NCBI RefSeq assembly: GCF_028290625.1 | Contig: NZ_JAQGJM010000008.1 | Span: forward strand, 186,001-250,000 | Length of the DNA stretch: 64,000 nucleotides | Reading direction: 5' to 3' | Source: Devosia sp. | GTDB lineage: Bacteria > Pseudomonadota > Alphaproteobacteria > Rhizobiales > Devosiaceae | In this document: positions 1 through 8,957 of the stretch, piece by piece | How the letters are laid out: each line of letters starts with the position of its first letter | Position numbering within the stretch: position 1 is the stretch's first letter | Program-made: the position numbers and the translations under genes | Notes under the pieces: model-generated | What the model was told of the DNA's origin: nothing | Database searches by the model: none | Seen by the model: the letters and a program-made list of their open reading frames with translations, nothing else

Positions 1-3000
1 CCGAGTGGGGCGAGGTGGGCTGGGTGCCGAGCGCCAGCCTGACGCCGATGGCGTCGAGCACGGCCTGCAGATGTTTTCGGAACTCGAGTGCCAGCGTGTC
101 GATATCGCGATCGCCATCGCGGGCGGCATGCTCCAGTTCGCTGGCGGCGGCCGTGAGTTGGCGCGCCTCCATGGTGGTGGCGGCAGCCTTGACCAGTTGT
201 GCCAGCGCCTCGGTTTCGGGCAGGTCCTCGGTGCCGATCAGGTTGCCCAGCTTGGCGGGGATATCGGCGAAGTCCCGCACGAAGCCGCGCAGCAGGCGCT
301 CGAGGCGCTCCGCATCGCCGTGCAGGCGCCGCAAGGCAGTGTCGAAATCGGGCGCGACCACGGTGGCGACCGGCCGTGTGCCGGCGAAGATGTCGGCCAG
401 GACGCGATAGAGCTGCGTCTCCTCGACCGGCTTGATGAGGTGGGCGGTCATGCCGGCGCCGCGTCCGGTGTCGCGATCCTCAATCGCGTCATCGTCAGTC
501 AGCGCAACGATGGGCAGGCGCGTCCAGGCCGGATTGCGGCGGATGCGGCGCGTGACTTCCCGGCCGGCCATGTCGGGCAATTGTATGTCCAGCAGCACGG
601 CGTCATAGGCACGGCGTGCCAGCCGCTCCAGCGCCTCACCGCCGCTGGCGGCGGTATCGACCGTCACCCCGGCCAGTTCCAGCAGGTCGGTGACGGTGTC
701 GCGGTTGGGCGCATTGTCGTCCACCAGCAGCACGCGCCGGTCGGTTAGCGCCGCCTTGGCCTGGGCGGCGGCGTCATCGATCGGCAGCAGGCCGGCGCGG
801 GCGCCATCGCCGGCGGGCGCGAAAATATCCGTCAAAGCATCGAGCATCATGGACTGCGTCACCGGCTTGATCAGCAGCCCTTGCAGGCCAAGCTGATCCA
901 CTCGCCGCAGCAAGTCCTCGCGGCCGTAGGTGGTCGCAATCAATATGACTGGCAAATTCTTCAGCGCTATGTCGGCGCGCAGGCGGCGGGCCAGTTCGAG
1001 CCCGTCCATGCCCGCCATGCGCCAGTCGATCAGCACCAGGTCGAAGGGTTCAGCCGCCTCCGCCGCGGTGTTGAGGGCGGTGAGCGCATCGCTGCCCGAG
1101 GCGACGGTTTGCGGCGTCATGCCCATCCCGTCCAGCATGTCCGAAAGGATGGTGCGGGCGCTGGCATTGTCGTCGACGATGAGGACGCGGCGATTGCCTA
1201 ACGCTGTGGCGGGGGCCGCGATTGCCTCGTCGGCGGGCTGCAATGCGATGGTGAAACGGAACGTCGTATCGCGCCCGGGCCAGCTTTCGATGACCATGGT
1301 GCCACCCATCTGTTCCACCAGCCGCTTGCAAACGCTCAGGCCAAGCCCGCTGCCGCCATGGCGCGGCGAGCCGCGCGACGCTGCCTGCTCGAACGGACGG
1401 AACAGGCCGGCGATCTGCTCGGCATCGAGCCCGATGCCGGTGTCGCGGACGCTGAATTCCAGCAGCGGCGCCCCGTCATCTTCCGGCAGGCGATCCACCG
1501 AGACTACGACTTCGCCGGTTTCGGTGAACTTGACGGCATTGCTCACGAGGTTGACCAGCACCTGCGACAAGCGCTGTTGATCGCCCCGCAGGCTGCGCGG
1601 CACGTCGGCGCCGACGGCGAAGGCCAGCTCGATGCCCTTTTCCTCGGCCCGCAGCGCGGTGGCGGCGGACACGGCGTCGAGCACCGCCTCCAGCGTGAAC
1701 TCGCTATCGTCCAGCTCCAGCCGTCCGGCCTCGATCCGGGAGAAATCCAGCACGTCGCCGACAATCGCCTGCAGGCTCCTCGTGGCGGTGTCGATCTTGT
1801 CGAGATAGTTGCGCTGCTTGGGCGCCAATTCGGTTTGCAGCGCCAGCCGGGTCATGCCGACCACCGTGTTCATCGGCGTGCGGATTTCGTGGCTCATGGT
1901 GGCCAGCAGGTCTTCCTTGGCCTGCTCCATGGCGAGCATTTTCTGCTCGGCCTGCCGCAGCGCGTCGCTCGATTGGCGCTCCGTGGCGATGTCGCGCAGC
2001 ACGCCGTCCCAAACGGTGGTGCCGTCCGGGCGAACATGCGGCACCGCGCGGCTGTGCAGCCAAATGACCGTGCCATCGGGGCGCGTGACATTGAACCGGC
2101 AGTCGAACATTTCGCCGGACTGACGCGCGCGCTCGAATTCGTGCAGGTAGAACCGCCGCTCGGATTTGGCCATGGTCTTGGGGAAGGCGTCGCGATCGGC
2201 CAAGAGGGTCGCGGCTGACACGCCAATCAGCGCCTCGATGCCGGCGCTGGCATCGGTCAGGACGAAATGAGCGTCAGTCCATTCGAAACTGTAGATCGCG
2301 CCGAGCGGCAAGGCCCGCGCCAGGGCCGCCACGCGGGCGCTTGCCTCCTCGCGCTCGGACATGTCCTGCAAGGTGCCGACGACGCCGATAATGGCGCCCC
2401 CGGCGTCGCGCTCGGCATGGCCGCGCACATTGGCGAGGAAACTGGTGCCGTCGGGCCGCAGATATTGCACGTCCAGCGCATAGGGCTTGCCGGTCTTGAG
2501 GCAATGTTGCACCGCGTTGGTGGTCCCATCCTGGGACTGCGGCGACAGCAATTGTTCCAGGTCCGCCTGGGTCAGCGCCGGGGCGTCGGGGTCGCTGTCG
2601 TTCAGCTCATAGAGCATGTCCGAGGCGAAAAATTGCTGGGTGGCGCGGTCGAAACGCCAATTGGCCAGCCGCACCAGCTTTTCGGTGCCTTGCAGCGCCG
2701 CCTTGGTGCGGTTGAGCGCCTCATTGGCGCGCTGCGCCTCGGTCACGTCCAACACGAAGCCGCGCAACCGCTTGGGCAGGAGCGCCGTGGCTTCGCTCAG
2801 GTGCACGGTACAGGAGACAAAGCGGATTTCCCCGGTGGGGCGCACAACGCGGAAATTCAGCTCCAGCGGCGCCTGTGCATGCTGGGCCATGGAATTGAAA
2901 TCGAGCAGGTGGCGATCCTTGGAATGCACCCGGCTATGGAAAACGTTGGGACCGGTCAGGCTGCCGGGCTTGACGCCGAAAATGGCGCTCAGGCTGGCAT

Positions 3001-4156
3001 CGCCCTGCAGCGTGCCGGTATCGATATTGAATTCCCAGATGCCCAGCCCGCTGGTGCCGGCGGCGAGTTGCAGGCGTTCGCGCACATCCTTGATGACGCC
3101 CTCGGCCTCGAGCAGGGCCACCCGGCCCTGGCGCAGCGCCGCGTCCGTCATATGGCTATCGGTGACGTCGACCATCACGCCGACCGTGCGCACCGGCGTG
3201 CCATCCAACACCCGCGCCGACGAGCGAACCCAGCGCGTTTCGCCATCGGGCCGCACTAGGCGGAAAACCACGCTGCTCGCCGCGCCGCCGGCATCTTCGG
3301 TCAGCCCGAGCAGGTTGTCGTCGGTGATGCGCGCCGTGTCGTCGGGGTGGATGAGGCGCTTGAAATCCTTGAGCGACGCCGGCGCCTCGGCGCCGTCGAG
3401 CCCAAGCAGGCGATGCCATCCGGCGTCGCCCTGCAGCAGGTCGGCGCCGATCTCGTAGTCCCAGGCGCCAAAATCCACCATATCGGCAGCCAAAAGGCCG
3501 ATTTCGCGTTGCCGCCGGTTTTCGCCTGCCATCTGGGTCCGCTCGGCAAGGGCGGCGATATTGCGCAGATGGTCTTCGATATTGTCGCGCACCTGCGTCG
3601 CGAGCCGCCGGTGCAGCGAGGTGAACGTGCGCAGTTCCGCCGTCAGAACCTCGATGACGCCGAATACCGTGCCGTTCGGCCAGGTGATGGGCAGGCCCAG
3701 ATAATCCTTGATGCCCTGGGCGGCCTCGGAACTGCCGGACCATTGGGGGCTGGCCACATCCAGCGTCGAGCGCTCTCGCGCCACGTCCTGATACAGCAGC
3801 TTGGAGCCCTTGACGGCGACGCGCATGCCTTCGCCGGGCAGGGGCGAGCCATAGGCGATGATGACTTCGGCCTCGCTGCCGGACAGGCTCCAGATGCGTC
3901 CGTCGCACATGCCCATGGTTTCGGCCAACGTGCCGAGCATGCCGCGCCAGCGCACCCGCGTGGCGGCGTCGACCGGCGGCATGGCCTGCGCATCCCGTTC
4001 AGCGTTGCTCCACTGTTGCATGATCCGCTGGCCCTCTCCACTGAGTGGCTGTTGGTGGGCAATCGTCTGTCCGCTATCACGCGGACGAAGAATCACTACT
4101 TCTGCTTGCGTGCCGGCTTTGGGCGTAGAAAACGATATCGCGTTGTCTTGCATCAT
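1..4156 (-). CDS. Hybrid sensor histidine kinase with multiple PAS domains, two receiver domains and an HPt-like end (3' end outside window)
   Basis: Reading the minus strand from ATG at 4156 (a second ATG follows at 4153) gives an open frame of about 1385 codons that runs off the left edge. No membrane segment is visible, so it is probably a cytoplasmic sensor. In order I see a GAF-like N-terminal region (about 50-190), four PAS-type modules (about 190-720), a HisKA core with MSHEIRTP and phosphoacceptor His near residue 756, an HATPase with DTGIGLD and GSGLGLS boxes, and two receiver domains beginning RRVLIVDDN (near 989) and RRVLLVDDN (near 1139). The C-terminus resembles an HPt helix bundle, but the position of the phosphorylatable His in the A-H-x-L-K-G motif reads A-Q-L-V-K-A. 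The gene is divergent from a LacI regulator. The signal and output are unknown. The start is moderately certain because no strong Shine-Dalgarno is seen. Confidence 0.85.
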   Translation of the reverse strand, partial: MMQDNAISFSTPKAGTQAEVVILRPRDSGQTIAHQQPLSGEGQRIMQQWSNAERDAQAMPPVDAATRVRWRGMLGTLAETMGMCDGRIWSLSGSEAEVIIAYGSPLPGEGMRVAVKGSKLLYQDVARERSTLDVASPQWSGSSEAAQGIKDYLGLPITWPNGTVFGVIEVLTAELRTFTSLHRRLATQVRDNIEDHLRNIAALAERTQMAGENRRQREIGLLAADMVDFGAWDYEIGADLLQGDAGWHRLLGLDGAEAPASLKDFKRLIHPDDTARITDDNLLGLTEDAGGAASSVVFRLVRPDGETRWVRSSARVLDGTPVRTVGVMVDVTDSHMTDAALRQGRVALLEAEGVIKDVRERLQLAAGTSGLGIWEFNIDTGTLQGDASLSAIFGVKPGSLTGPNVFHSRVHSKDRHLLDFNSMAQHAQAPLELNFRVVRPTGEIRFVSCTVHLSEATALLPKRLRGFVLDVTEAQRANEALNRTKAALQGTEKLVRLANWRFDRATQQFFASDMLYELNDSDPDAPALTQADLEQLLSPQSQDGTTNAVQHCLKTGKPYALDVQYLRPDGTSFLANVRGHAERDAGGAIIGVVGTLQDMSEREEASARVAALARALPLGAIYSFEWTDAHFVLTDASAGIEALIGVSAATLLADRDAFPKTMAKSERRFYLHEFERARQSGEMFDCRFNVTRPDGTVIWLHSRAVPHVRPDGTTVWDGVLRDIATERQSSDALRQAEQKMLAMEQAKEDLLATMSHEIRTPMNTVVGMTRLALQTELAPKQRNYLDKIDTATRSLQAIVGDVLDFSRIEAGRLELDDSEFTLEAVLDAVSAATALRAEEKGIELAFAVGADVPRSLRGDQQRLSQVLVNLVSNAVKFTETGEVVVSVDRLPEDDGAPLLEFSVRDTGIGLDAEQIAGLFRPFEQAASRGSPRHGGSGLGLSVCKRLVEQMGGTMVIESWPGRDTTFRFTIALQPADEAIAAPATALGNRRVLIVDDNASARTILSDMLDGMGMTPQTVASGSDALTALNTAAEAAEPFDLVLIDWRMAGMDGLELARRLRADIALKNLPVILIATTYGREDLLRRVDQLGLQGLLIKPVTQSMMLDALTDIFAPAGDGARAGLLPIDDAAAQAKAALTDRRVLLVDDNAPNRDTVTDLLELAGVTVDTAASGGEALERLARRAYDAVLLDIQLPDMAGREVTRRIRRNPAWTRLPIVALTDDDAIEDRDTGRGAGMTAHLIKPVEETQLYRVLADIFAGTRPVATVVAPDFDTALRRLHGDAERLERLLRGFVRDFADIPAKLGNLIGTEDLPETEALAQLVKAAATTMEARQLTAAASELEHAARDGDRDIDTLALEFRKHLQAVLDAIGVRLALGTQPTSPHS

Positions 4157-4290
4157 TGGATTGACGGGTCAGGGCGCTGTTCCGCGAGAATCGCAGGCGA
4201 TCAGGCGGTCTATGGGATCATAGTCCGCAGTTCCGCCAGGGAAGACAAGCCGCTCCCACCCAAGCATTTCCGCTTGTACACCTCAAAAAA

Positions 4291-4303
4291 CGCAAATATT
4301 GCA
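4291..4303. promoter_or_regulatory. Operator-like motif in the lacI promoter region
   Basis: The gap between the divergent kinase and LacI genes contains CGCAAATATTGCA, an imperfect inverted repeat made of one CGCAA and one TTGCA. The same CGCAA/TTGCG unit is repeated many times upstream of the transporter operon at 5796. I infer that the LacI protein binds both places and represses itself. This is not proven. Confidence 0.4.
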
Positions 4304-4339
4304 AGAGGAACATTTGATCCCGATGGACAGGTTTAGGCA

Positions 4340-5341
4340 ATGGCCCCGACGCGGCGTGCAAACCAGGCAGATATAGCCGAGCGGCTGGGCGTATCGGTCA
4401 GCACGGTGTCGCGGGCGCTCGCCAACGAGATCGGCATCAGCCCGGCGGTGCGGCAGGACGTGCAGCGGATGGCGCGGACCCTGGGCTATAAGAGCAAGCA
4501 CGCGGTGGGCATCACCACCGACAAGCGGGCCGTGGCCCTGGTGCCGCTGGGCAGCGCTACCAGCGGGCTGTCTGGATTCTATTTCGGCATTGTCGAAGGC
4601 ATGAAGACGGCGGCCGCCGAGGCGGGCATGCTGCTGGACGTGCGGCTGGTCAACGAGTCGGCGGTGACGCTGGACCTGATCAAGCGGCAGATCGCACAGG
4701 CCGATGCCAATGGCGTGCTGTTGGCCGGCATCGACGCCTGGGACGGGCTGGCGGCCTGGTGCGCCGAGGCCAATGTGCAGGCGGTGCTGGTCAATGGCAG
4801 CGATCCGCAAATGCGCCTGAGTTCGGTGGCGCCATCCAATTTCTACGGCGCGTTCCTGGCGACGCAGCGGCTGCTGGACGCCGGGCATCGGCGGATTTTG
4901 CACTATACGCATCAGTATCGGCCCACCATTTTGCAGCGGCAACGGGGATTCGAGGCGGCGATCGCGGCCACGCCGGGGGCGGTGGGGAGCATTATCAATA
5001 CGGCGGAGCGGGCGACGGCCGACCTGTTGGCGGATCTGCTGGCGGGCAAGCACGACGTGACGGCGATGTTTAGCTGGAACGACATCGCGGCCGTGGAAAT
5101 GCTGGAGGGGCTGTACGGCAGCGACAGCTCGCTGCCGGCCAATTTCTCGATCATCGGGTTTGACGACTTGCCGATTGCGGGGATGGCGACGCCGCGGCTG
5201 AGCACTGTGCGGGTGGATCGCGAAGCCATCGGACGGGGCGCGGTGCGGCTTTTGGCGCAGCATATGGAGGGAGAGCGGGCCGTGCAGCAGTTGGAGGTTG
5301 GGGTGTCGATTGTGGCGGGGGAGACGGTGTTTTCGGTTTAA
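4340..5341 (+). CDS. LacI-family transcriptional regulator
   Basis: The 333-residue protein has the LacI layout. An N-terminal helix-turn-helix (about residues 7-35, recognition helix VSVSTVSRAL) and hinge are followed by a type 1 periplasmic-binding-protein-like effector domain (about 60-330), with typical SIIGFDDLPIAGMATPRLSTV and GRGAVRLL segments near the C-terminus. Such proteins are dimeric repressors that release DNA when they bind a sugar or sugar-like ligand. It lies upstream of, and in the same direction as, the large ABC-transporter operon starting at 5796. Repeated TTGCG elements in that operon's promoter region, and a related site in its own promoter region, make it the obvious local regulator. 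The ligand is unknown. Confidence 0.92.
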   Translation: MAPTRRANQADIAERLGVSVSTVSRALANEIGISPAVRQDVQRMARTLGYKSKHAVGITTDKRAVALVPLGSATSGLSGFYFGIVEGMKTAAAEAGMLLDVRLVNESAVTLDLIKRQIAQADANGVLLAGIDAWDGLAAWCAEANVQAVLVNGSDPQMRLSSVAPSNFYGAFLATQRLLDAGHRRILHYTHQYRPTILQRQRGFEAAIAATPGAVGSIINTAERATADLLADLLAGKHDVTAMFSWNDIAAVEMLEGLYGSDSSLPANFSIIGFDDLPIAGMATPRLSTVRVDREAIGRGAVRLLAQHMEGERAVQQLEVGVSIVAGETVFSV

Positions 5342-5378
5342 GGGCAGTTCTGCCAATACCCAAACTATCCCACCCACG

Positions 5379-5513
5379 GTGTCACCCGGCGAAGGCCGGG
5401 GTCCGTCTCCTGAGATCGCGCCATGCGCCGCGAGGTCTGGCAGTCGGACACCGTCACCTTGCGGCCGTGAGGGTAACTCGGGATGGCTTCCGGCTCGCGC
5501 CGGAATGACACCG
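5379..5513. repeat. Intergenic palindromic repeat (GTCACCCGGCGAAGGCCGGGG type)
   Basis: After the lacI stop the DNA contains GTCACCCGGCGAAGGCCGGG at its left side and CGGCTCGCGCCGGAATGACACC at its right side, so the ends are roughly inverted copies able to form a long hairpin. It is a non-coding GC-rich repeat that may also end lacI transcription. The rest of the 454-base gap to 5796 holds no convincing gene. Confidence 0.6.
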
Positions 5514-5659
5514 AGTGTGAGAAACGCATGTTCGCCAAAGCGAGTTTGGGTGTCAGAACTGTTGATGGGGCGCGGGCCCGAGCACGATTTTTCGGCCTCT
5601 TAGCTATACTCCCCGTCCAATCCCACGCCCGTCCACACCCTATCCCGCTGACTCCCCAA

Positions 5660-5720
5660 CGCAAATCACGCAAAATTGCGTAAATTGCGTGATTTGCGCA
5701 AAATACTTGCGAAAGCGCAA
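5660..5720. promoter_or_regulatory. Clustered TTGCG/CGCAA operator region with a 14-bp inverted repeat
   Basis: A perfect 14-base inverted repeat has arms CGCAAATCACGCAA (5660-5673) and TTGCGTGATTTGCG (5685-5698). Within 61 bases I count eight copies of the pentamer: CGCAA at 5660, 5669, 5697 and 5716, and TTGCG at 5676, 5685, 5694 and 5707, several spaced exactly 9 bases apart. TTTGCGCAAA (5693-5702) is a perfect 10-base palindrome with the central CG common in LacI operators. The cluster ends 75 bases before the first gene of the transporter operon. Confidence 0.6.
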
Positions 5721-5795
5721 ATTGGCGGCTAACTTGCTCGACGTGCCACAAGGCGCCGGGCCGGGGAACAGACGGCCGCGAGGGAGAGGATTTTC

Positions 5796-7721
5796 ATGAT
5801 GAACAGCCGACTTTGGCATGGCGCATATGCCGGCCGCGTCGTTACCGGCGCACTCACCGCCGTTCTGATGCTGAGCACCGTAGCGCTGGCGCAGCAGCAA
5901 TCGCCCATACTCGATCCATTGGTGGCGGACGGCACGTTGCCGCCAGTCGCCGAACGCCTGCCCACCAATCCGCTGGTGGTGACGCCGGTCGAAACCGTCG
6001 GTAAATACGGCGGCACCTGGCATTCGGGGCTGCGTGGCGGGCTCGACAACGCCTGGATCGGGCGCACCGTGGGCTATGACGGGCTGGTTCGCTATGACCG
6101 TGAATGGAACAAGGTCATCCCCAATCTGGCCGAAAGCTGGGAAATCAGCGAGGACGCCAAGACCTATACCTTCCACCTGCGCGCCGGGCTCAAGTGGAAC
6201 AATGGCAAGCCCTTCACCAGCGCCGACATCGCCTTCGCGGTCGATCTGCTGCATGAACCCACCTATGCGGGCGGCGGCGGCTTCGTGAAGAGCCCGCAGA
6301 ACCCGGTCAGCATCGAGGTGGTGGACGACACCACGTTCAAATTCGTGTTCGAAAAGCCCAATGGCGTGCTGCTCGACGAGTTGGCCAGCATCAACGGCCT
6401 GACCATCGTGTCGCTGAGCAAGGACTATTGCGGCCAGTTTTATCCCAAGACCAATCCGAACGCTGCGGCCGATGCCAAGGCTGCCGGGTTCGAGACCTGG
6501 GAGCTCTACATGCAGGATCGTTGCTCCTGGGCCACCGAAACCATTCGCTGGGCCAATCCCGAGCTGCCCTTCATGAATGCCTGGATGGTCAAGGAGCCGT
6601 TGAAGGGCGACAGCACCCGCGTCACCTTCGAGCGCAATCCCTACTATTGGAAGGTCGATACCGAGGGTAACCAGTTGCCCTATATCGATACGCTCGAAAT
6701 GCGCGTGTCGGATTCGCTGGAAGAGCTGACGCTGATGGCGCTCAATGGCGAGATCGATTTCCAGGATCGCCATATCAACACCATCATCAACCAGCCCATC
6801 TTCTTCGATGGGCAGGAGGCGGGCGGCTATCACCTGGGCACGGAAGTATCCTCGTTCTCCAATTCCATGGTGCTGCAGTTCAACCTGAACCATCCCGATC
6901 CGGCGCGGCGCGCCGTGTTCGGCAACAAGGATTTCCGCATCGGCATTTCCGAGGCCATCGACCGCCAGGAAATCATCGACGTGGCCTTTACCGGCCAGGG
7001 CACGCCATCGCAGGTGGCGCCGCGTCCGGAATCGCCGTTCTATGACGAGGAAATGAGCACGCAATATACCACGCTCGATCCCGAGGATGCCGCCAAGCAT
7101 TTCGAGGCAGCCGGGCTCGGTGCCAAGAACGCCGACGGCTTCTACACCATGCCCGATGGTTCGCCGCTGGTGGTCACTATCGACACCATCGCCGCGCTGC
7201 ATCCGGAATGGGTAGACATGCTCGAGATGATGCAATTGCAGCTCGCTGCGGTGGGCATCAAGGTCGAGATCAACAGTATCGATCGCACGCTCTATTACGA
7301 CAAGCGGCCGACCGGCGATTATGACGCGCAGATTTGGACCGGCGACGGTGGCCTCGAAGTCATGCAGGAGCCGCGCTACTACTTCCCCTTCAGCCCGGAA
7401 AGCGTGTGGGCCTTCCGCTGGCAGGCCTGGTATAACGGCACGACGCCGGAAATCGCCGAAGAGCCCGCCGATTGGGCGAAAAAGCAGATGGAACTCTATA
7501 CCCAGCTCCGCGCCGAGGGCGACGCCGACAAGCGAAGTGCCCTGATGAAGCAGATCCTGGCGATCACCAAGGAGAACTTCCCGGTCATCGGCATCAACCT
7601 GCCCGGCGACGGCTATTACCTGGCCAAGAACAATCTGCACAACATTCCGGACACGCTGAAGCAGGCCTACCTGTTCCCGACGCCGGCTCCCTATGATCCG
7701 TTCCAGTGGTACTTCGAGTAA
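5796..7721 (+). CDS. ABC transporter substrate-binding protein, family 5 (oligopeptide/oligosaccharide type)
   Basis: This 641-residue exported protein has a signal peptide (hydrophobic run about residues 14-32 ending ALAQQQ) and the SBP_bac_5 fold. Typical features are the NLAESWEISEDAKTYTFHLR block, a KWNNGKPFTSADIAFAVDLL block and the IGISEAIDRQEII segment. It would capture the substrate in the periplasm for the two permeases and two ATPases that follow. ATG 5796 is preceded by a GGGAGAGGA ribosome-binding site. In Hyphomicrobiales, family 5 proteins often carry plant oligosaccharides, opines or uronides rather than peptides. The downstream enzymes and the LacI regulator favour a carbohydrate here, but that is inference. 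Confidence 0.93.
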   Translation: MMNSRLWHGAYAGRVVTGALTAVLMLSTVALAQQQSPILDPLVADGTLPPVAERLPTNPLVVTPVETVGKYGGTWHSGLRGGLDNAWIGRTVGYDGLVRYDREWNKVIPNLAESWEISEDAKTYTFHLRAGLKWNNGKPFTSADIAFAVDLLHEPTYAGGGGFVKSPQNPVSIEVVDDTTFKFVFEKPNGVLLDELASINGLTIVSLSKDYCGQFYPKTNPNAAADAKAAGFETWELYMQDRCSWATETIRWANPELPFMNAWMVKEPLKGDSTRVTFERNPYYWKVDTEGNQLPYIDTLEMRVSDSLEELTLMALNGEIDFQDRHINTIINQPIFFDGQEAGGYHLGTEVSSFSNSMVLQFNLNHPDPARRAVFGNKDFRIGISEAIDRQEIIDVAFTGQGTPSQVAPRPESPFYDEEMSTQYTTLDPEDAAKHFEAAGLGAKNADGFYTMPDGSPLVVTIDTIAALHPEWVDMLEMMQLQLAAVGIKVEINSIDRTLYYDKRPTGDYDAQIWTGDGGLEVMQEPRYYFPFSPESVWAFRWQAWYNGTTPEIAEEPADWAKKQMELYTQLRAEGDADKRSALMKQILAITKENFPVIGINLPGDGYYLAKNNLHNIPDTLKQAYLFPTPAPYDPFQWYFE

Positions 7722-7821
7722 AGTCCCTCTAACGGATCCCTCCCGCCCCTCGCGGCGCTCCCAATTGCCGCGAGGGGTTGAGAATTGACGGTGGCAGAGT
7801 TTTGCCACGCCCACGATGCGG

Positions 7822-7928
7822 CTCCTCCCCCTCGACGGGGGAGGATGGGTGGGGGTGTGCGGAGCCCGGATTTCACGATGGGGGCTAAACATCCCCCACC
7901 CTTGATCCCTCCCCGCAAGGGGGAGGGT
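7822..7928. repeat. Dispersed GC-rich repeat, family A (copy 1)
   Basis: The 246-base gap between the binding-protein and permease genes holds an element starting CTCCTCCCCCTCGACGGGGG and ending in CCCTCCCCGCAAGGGGGAGG. The same element, with the internal GGATGGGTGGGGGTGT and CCCACCCTTGATCCCTCCCC blocks, recurs at 17373-17479. It can fold into hairpins at both ends and may reduce readthrough from the binding-protein gene into the permeases. Confidence 0.75.
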
Positions 7929-7967
7929 GTCGACTGACAGATCGACAAATAAATTAGGAACACGCCC

Positions 7968-8957
7968 ATGCTGGGTTTCATCACCAACAGGCTGATATCG
8001 ATGGTGTTCACCATCTGGGCGGTGTCGTTCATCGCCTTTGCCATCATTCAGTTGCCGCCGGGCGACTATCTGACCACCTATGTGGCTCAGCTCAGCGCTG
8101 ATGGTGATCGGGTGGATCCGGCTGCCATCGAGGCGTTGCGCCAGCAATATGGCTTCGGCGAACCCTACCTGGTGCAATACTGGAAATGGCTCGGTGGCCT
8201 CGTACATGGCGATTTCGGCCGCAGTTTCGAATGGAAGGCGCCGGTCAGCGAATTGATCTGGGGGCGGCTGGGCAATTCGATCCTGCTCGAAGGGCTGGCT
8301 GTCGTGGTGATGTGGCTGGTGGCGCTGCCTATCGGTATCTACGCCGCCGTGCGCAAATATTCGCTGGGCGATTATCTGGCGACCATCGGGGGCTTTTTGG
8401 GCCTCGCCATTCCGAACTTCTTCTTCGCGCTGATCCTGATGTATCTCAGCTTCATCTGGTTCGGCGAAACCATTGGCGGGCTGTTTTCGCCCGAATACCA
8501 GAATGCTCATTGGAGCCTTGGTCGCATCGCCGACTTTGCCGCCCACGCCTGGGCGCCGATCCTGGTGCTGTCAATGGCGGGCACGGCCGAACTGATCCGC
8601 ATTCTGCGCGCCAACCTGCTCGACGAGCTGAAGAAGCCCTATGTGACCACCGCCCGCGCCAAGGGGCTGAGCGAGTTCCGCACCATCATGAAATACCCGG
8701 TGCGCGTGGCACTCAATCCGCTGGTCTCCACCATCGGCTGGCTGCTGCCGGCGCTGGTATCGAGTTCGGTGATCGTTTCGGTGGTGCTCAACCTGCCCAC
8801 CGCCGGCCCGCTGCTGCTGCGCTCGCTCACCTCCCAGGACATGTACCTGGCCGGCGCCATCATCTTGCTGCTCGGCATCCTCACCGTCATCGGCACGCTG
8901 ATCTCGGACCTGCTGCTGGCCTGGATCGATCCCCGTATCCGCTTCGGGAGCAAGTGA
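7968..8957 (+). CDS. ABC transporter permease, DppB/OppB type
   Basis: The 329-residue integral membrane protein begins MLGFITNRLISMVFTIWAVS, the usual first helix of the DppB family. It has about six membrane segments, and the EAA-like cytoplasmic loop includes PYVTTARAKGLSEF (about residues 223-236), which docks to the ATPases. It pairs with the DppC-type subunit encoded next, whose ATG shares one base with this gene's TGA. Substrate follows that of the binding protein and is unknown. Confidence 0.93.
   Translation: MLGFITNRLISMVFTIWAVSFIAFAIIQLPPGDYLTTYVAQLSADGDRVDPAAIEALRQQYGFGEPYLVQYWKWLGGLVHGDFGRSFEWKAPVSELIWGRLGNSILLEGLAVVVMWLVALPIGIYAAVRKYSLGDYLATIGGFLGLAIPNFFFALILMYLSFIWFGETIGGLFSPEYQNAHWSLGRIADFAAHAWAPILVLSMAGTAELIRILRANLLDELKKPYVTTARAKGLSEFRTIMKYPVRVALNPLVSTIGWLLPALVSSSVIVSVVLNLPTAGPLLLRSLTSQDMYLAGAIILLLGILTVIGTLISDLLLAWIDPRIRFGSK

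Noticed and set aside
5..748. Long plus-strand open frames across the left-end kinase gene
   Set aside because: The minus-strand frame through the same bases encodes unmistakable receiver and HPt-like sequence. The plus-strand frames are GC-skew shadows with low-complexity Arg/Gly/His content.
4308..4332. GGAAC at 4308 as an EcfG promoter for lacI
   Set aside because: The expected CGTT at the right spacing is absent (CAGG is found).
5660..5698. The 14-base inverted repeat as a Rho-independent terminator of lacI
   Set aside because: It is not GC-rich, has no following T run, and is about 320 bases past the lacI stop. An operator fits better.
6428..6670. Additional frames inside the family 5 binding-protein gene
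   Set aside because: They overlap a fully supported gene and show no domain.
5640..8546. 968-codon minus-strand frame
   Set aside because: It lies opposite two well-supported transporter genes and contains only His/Arg/Gly-rich shadow sequence.
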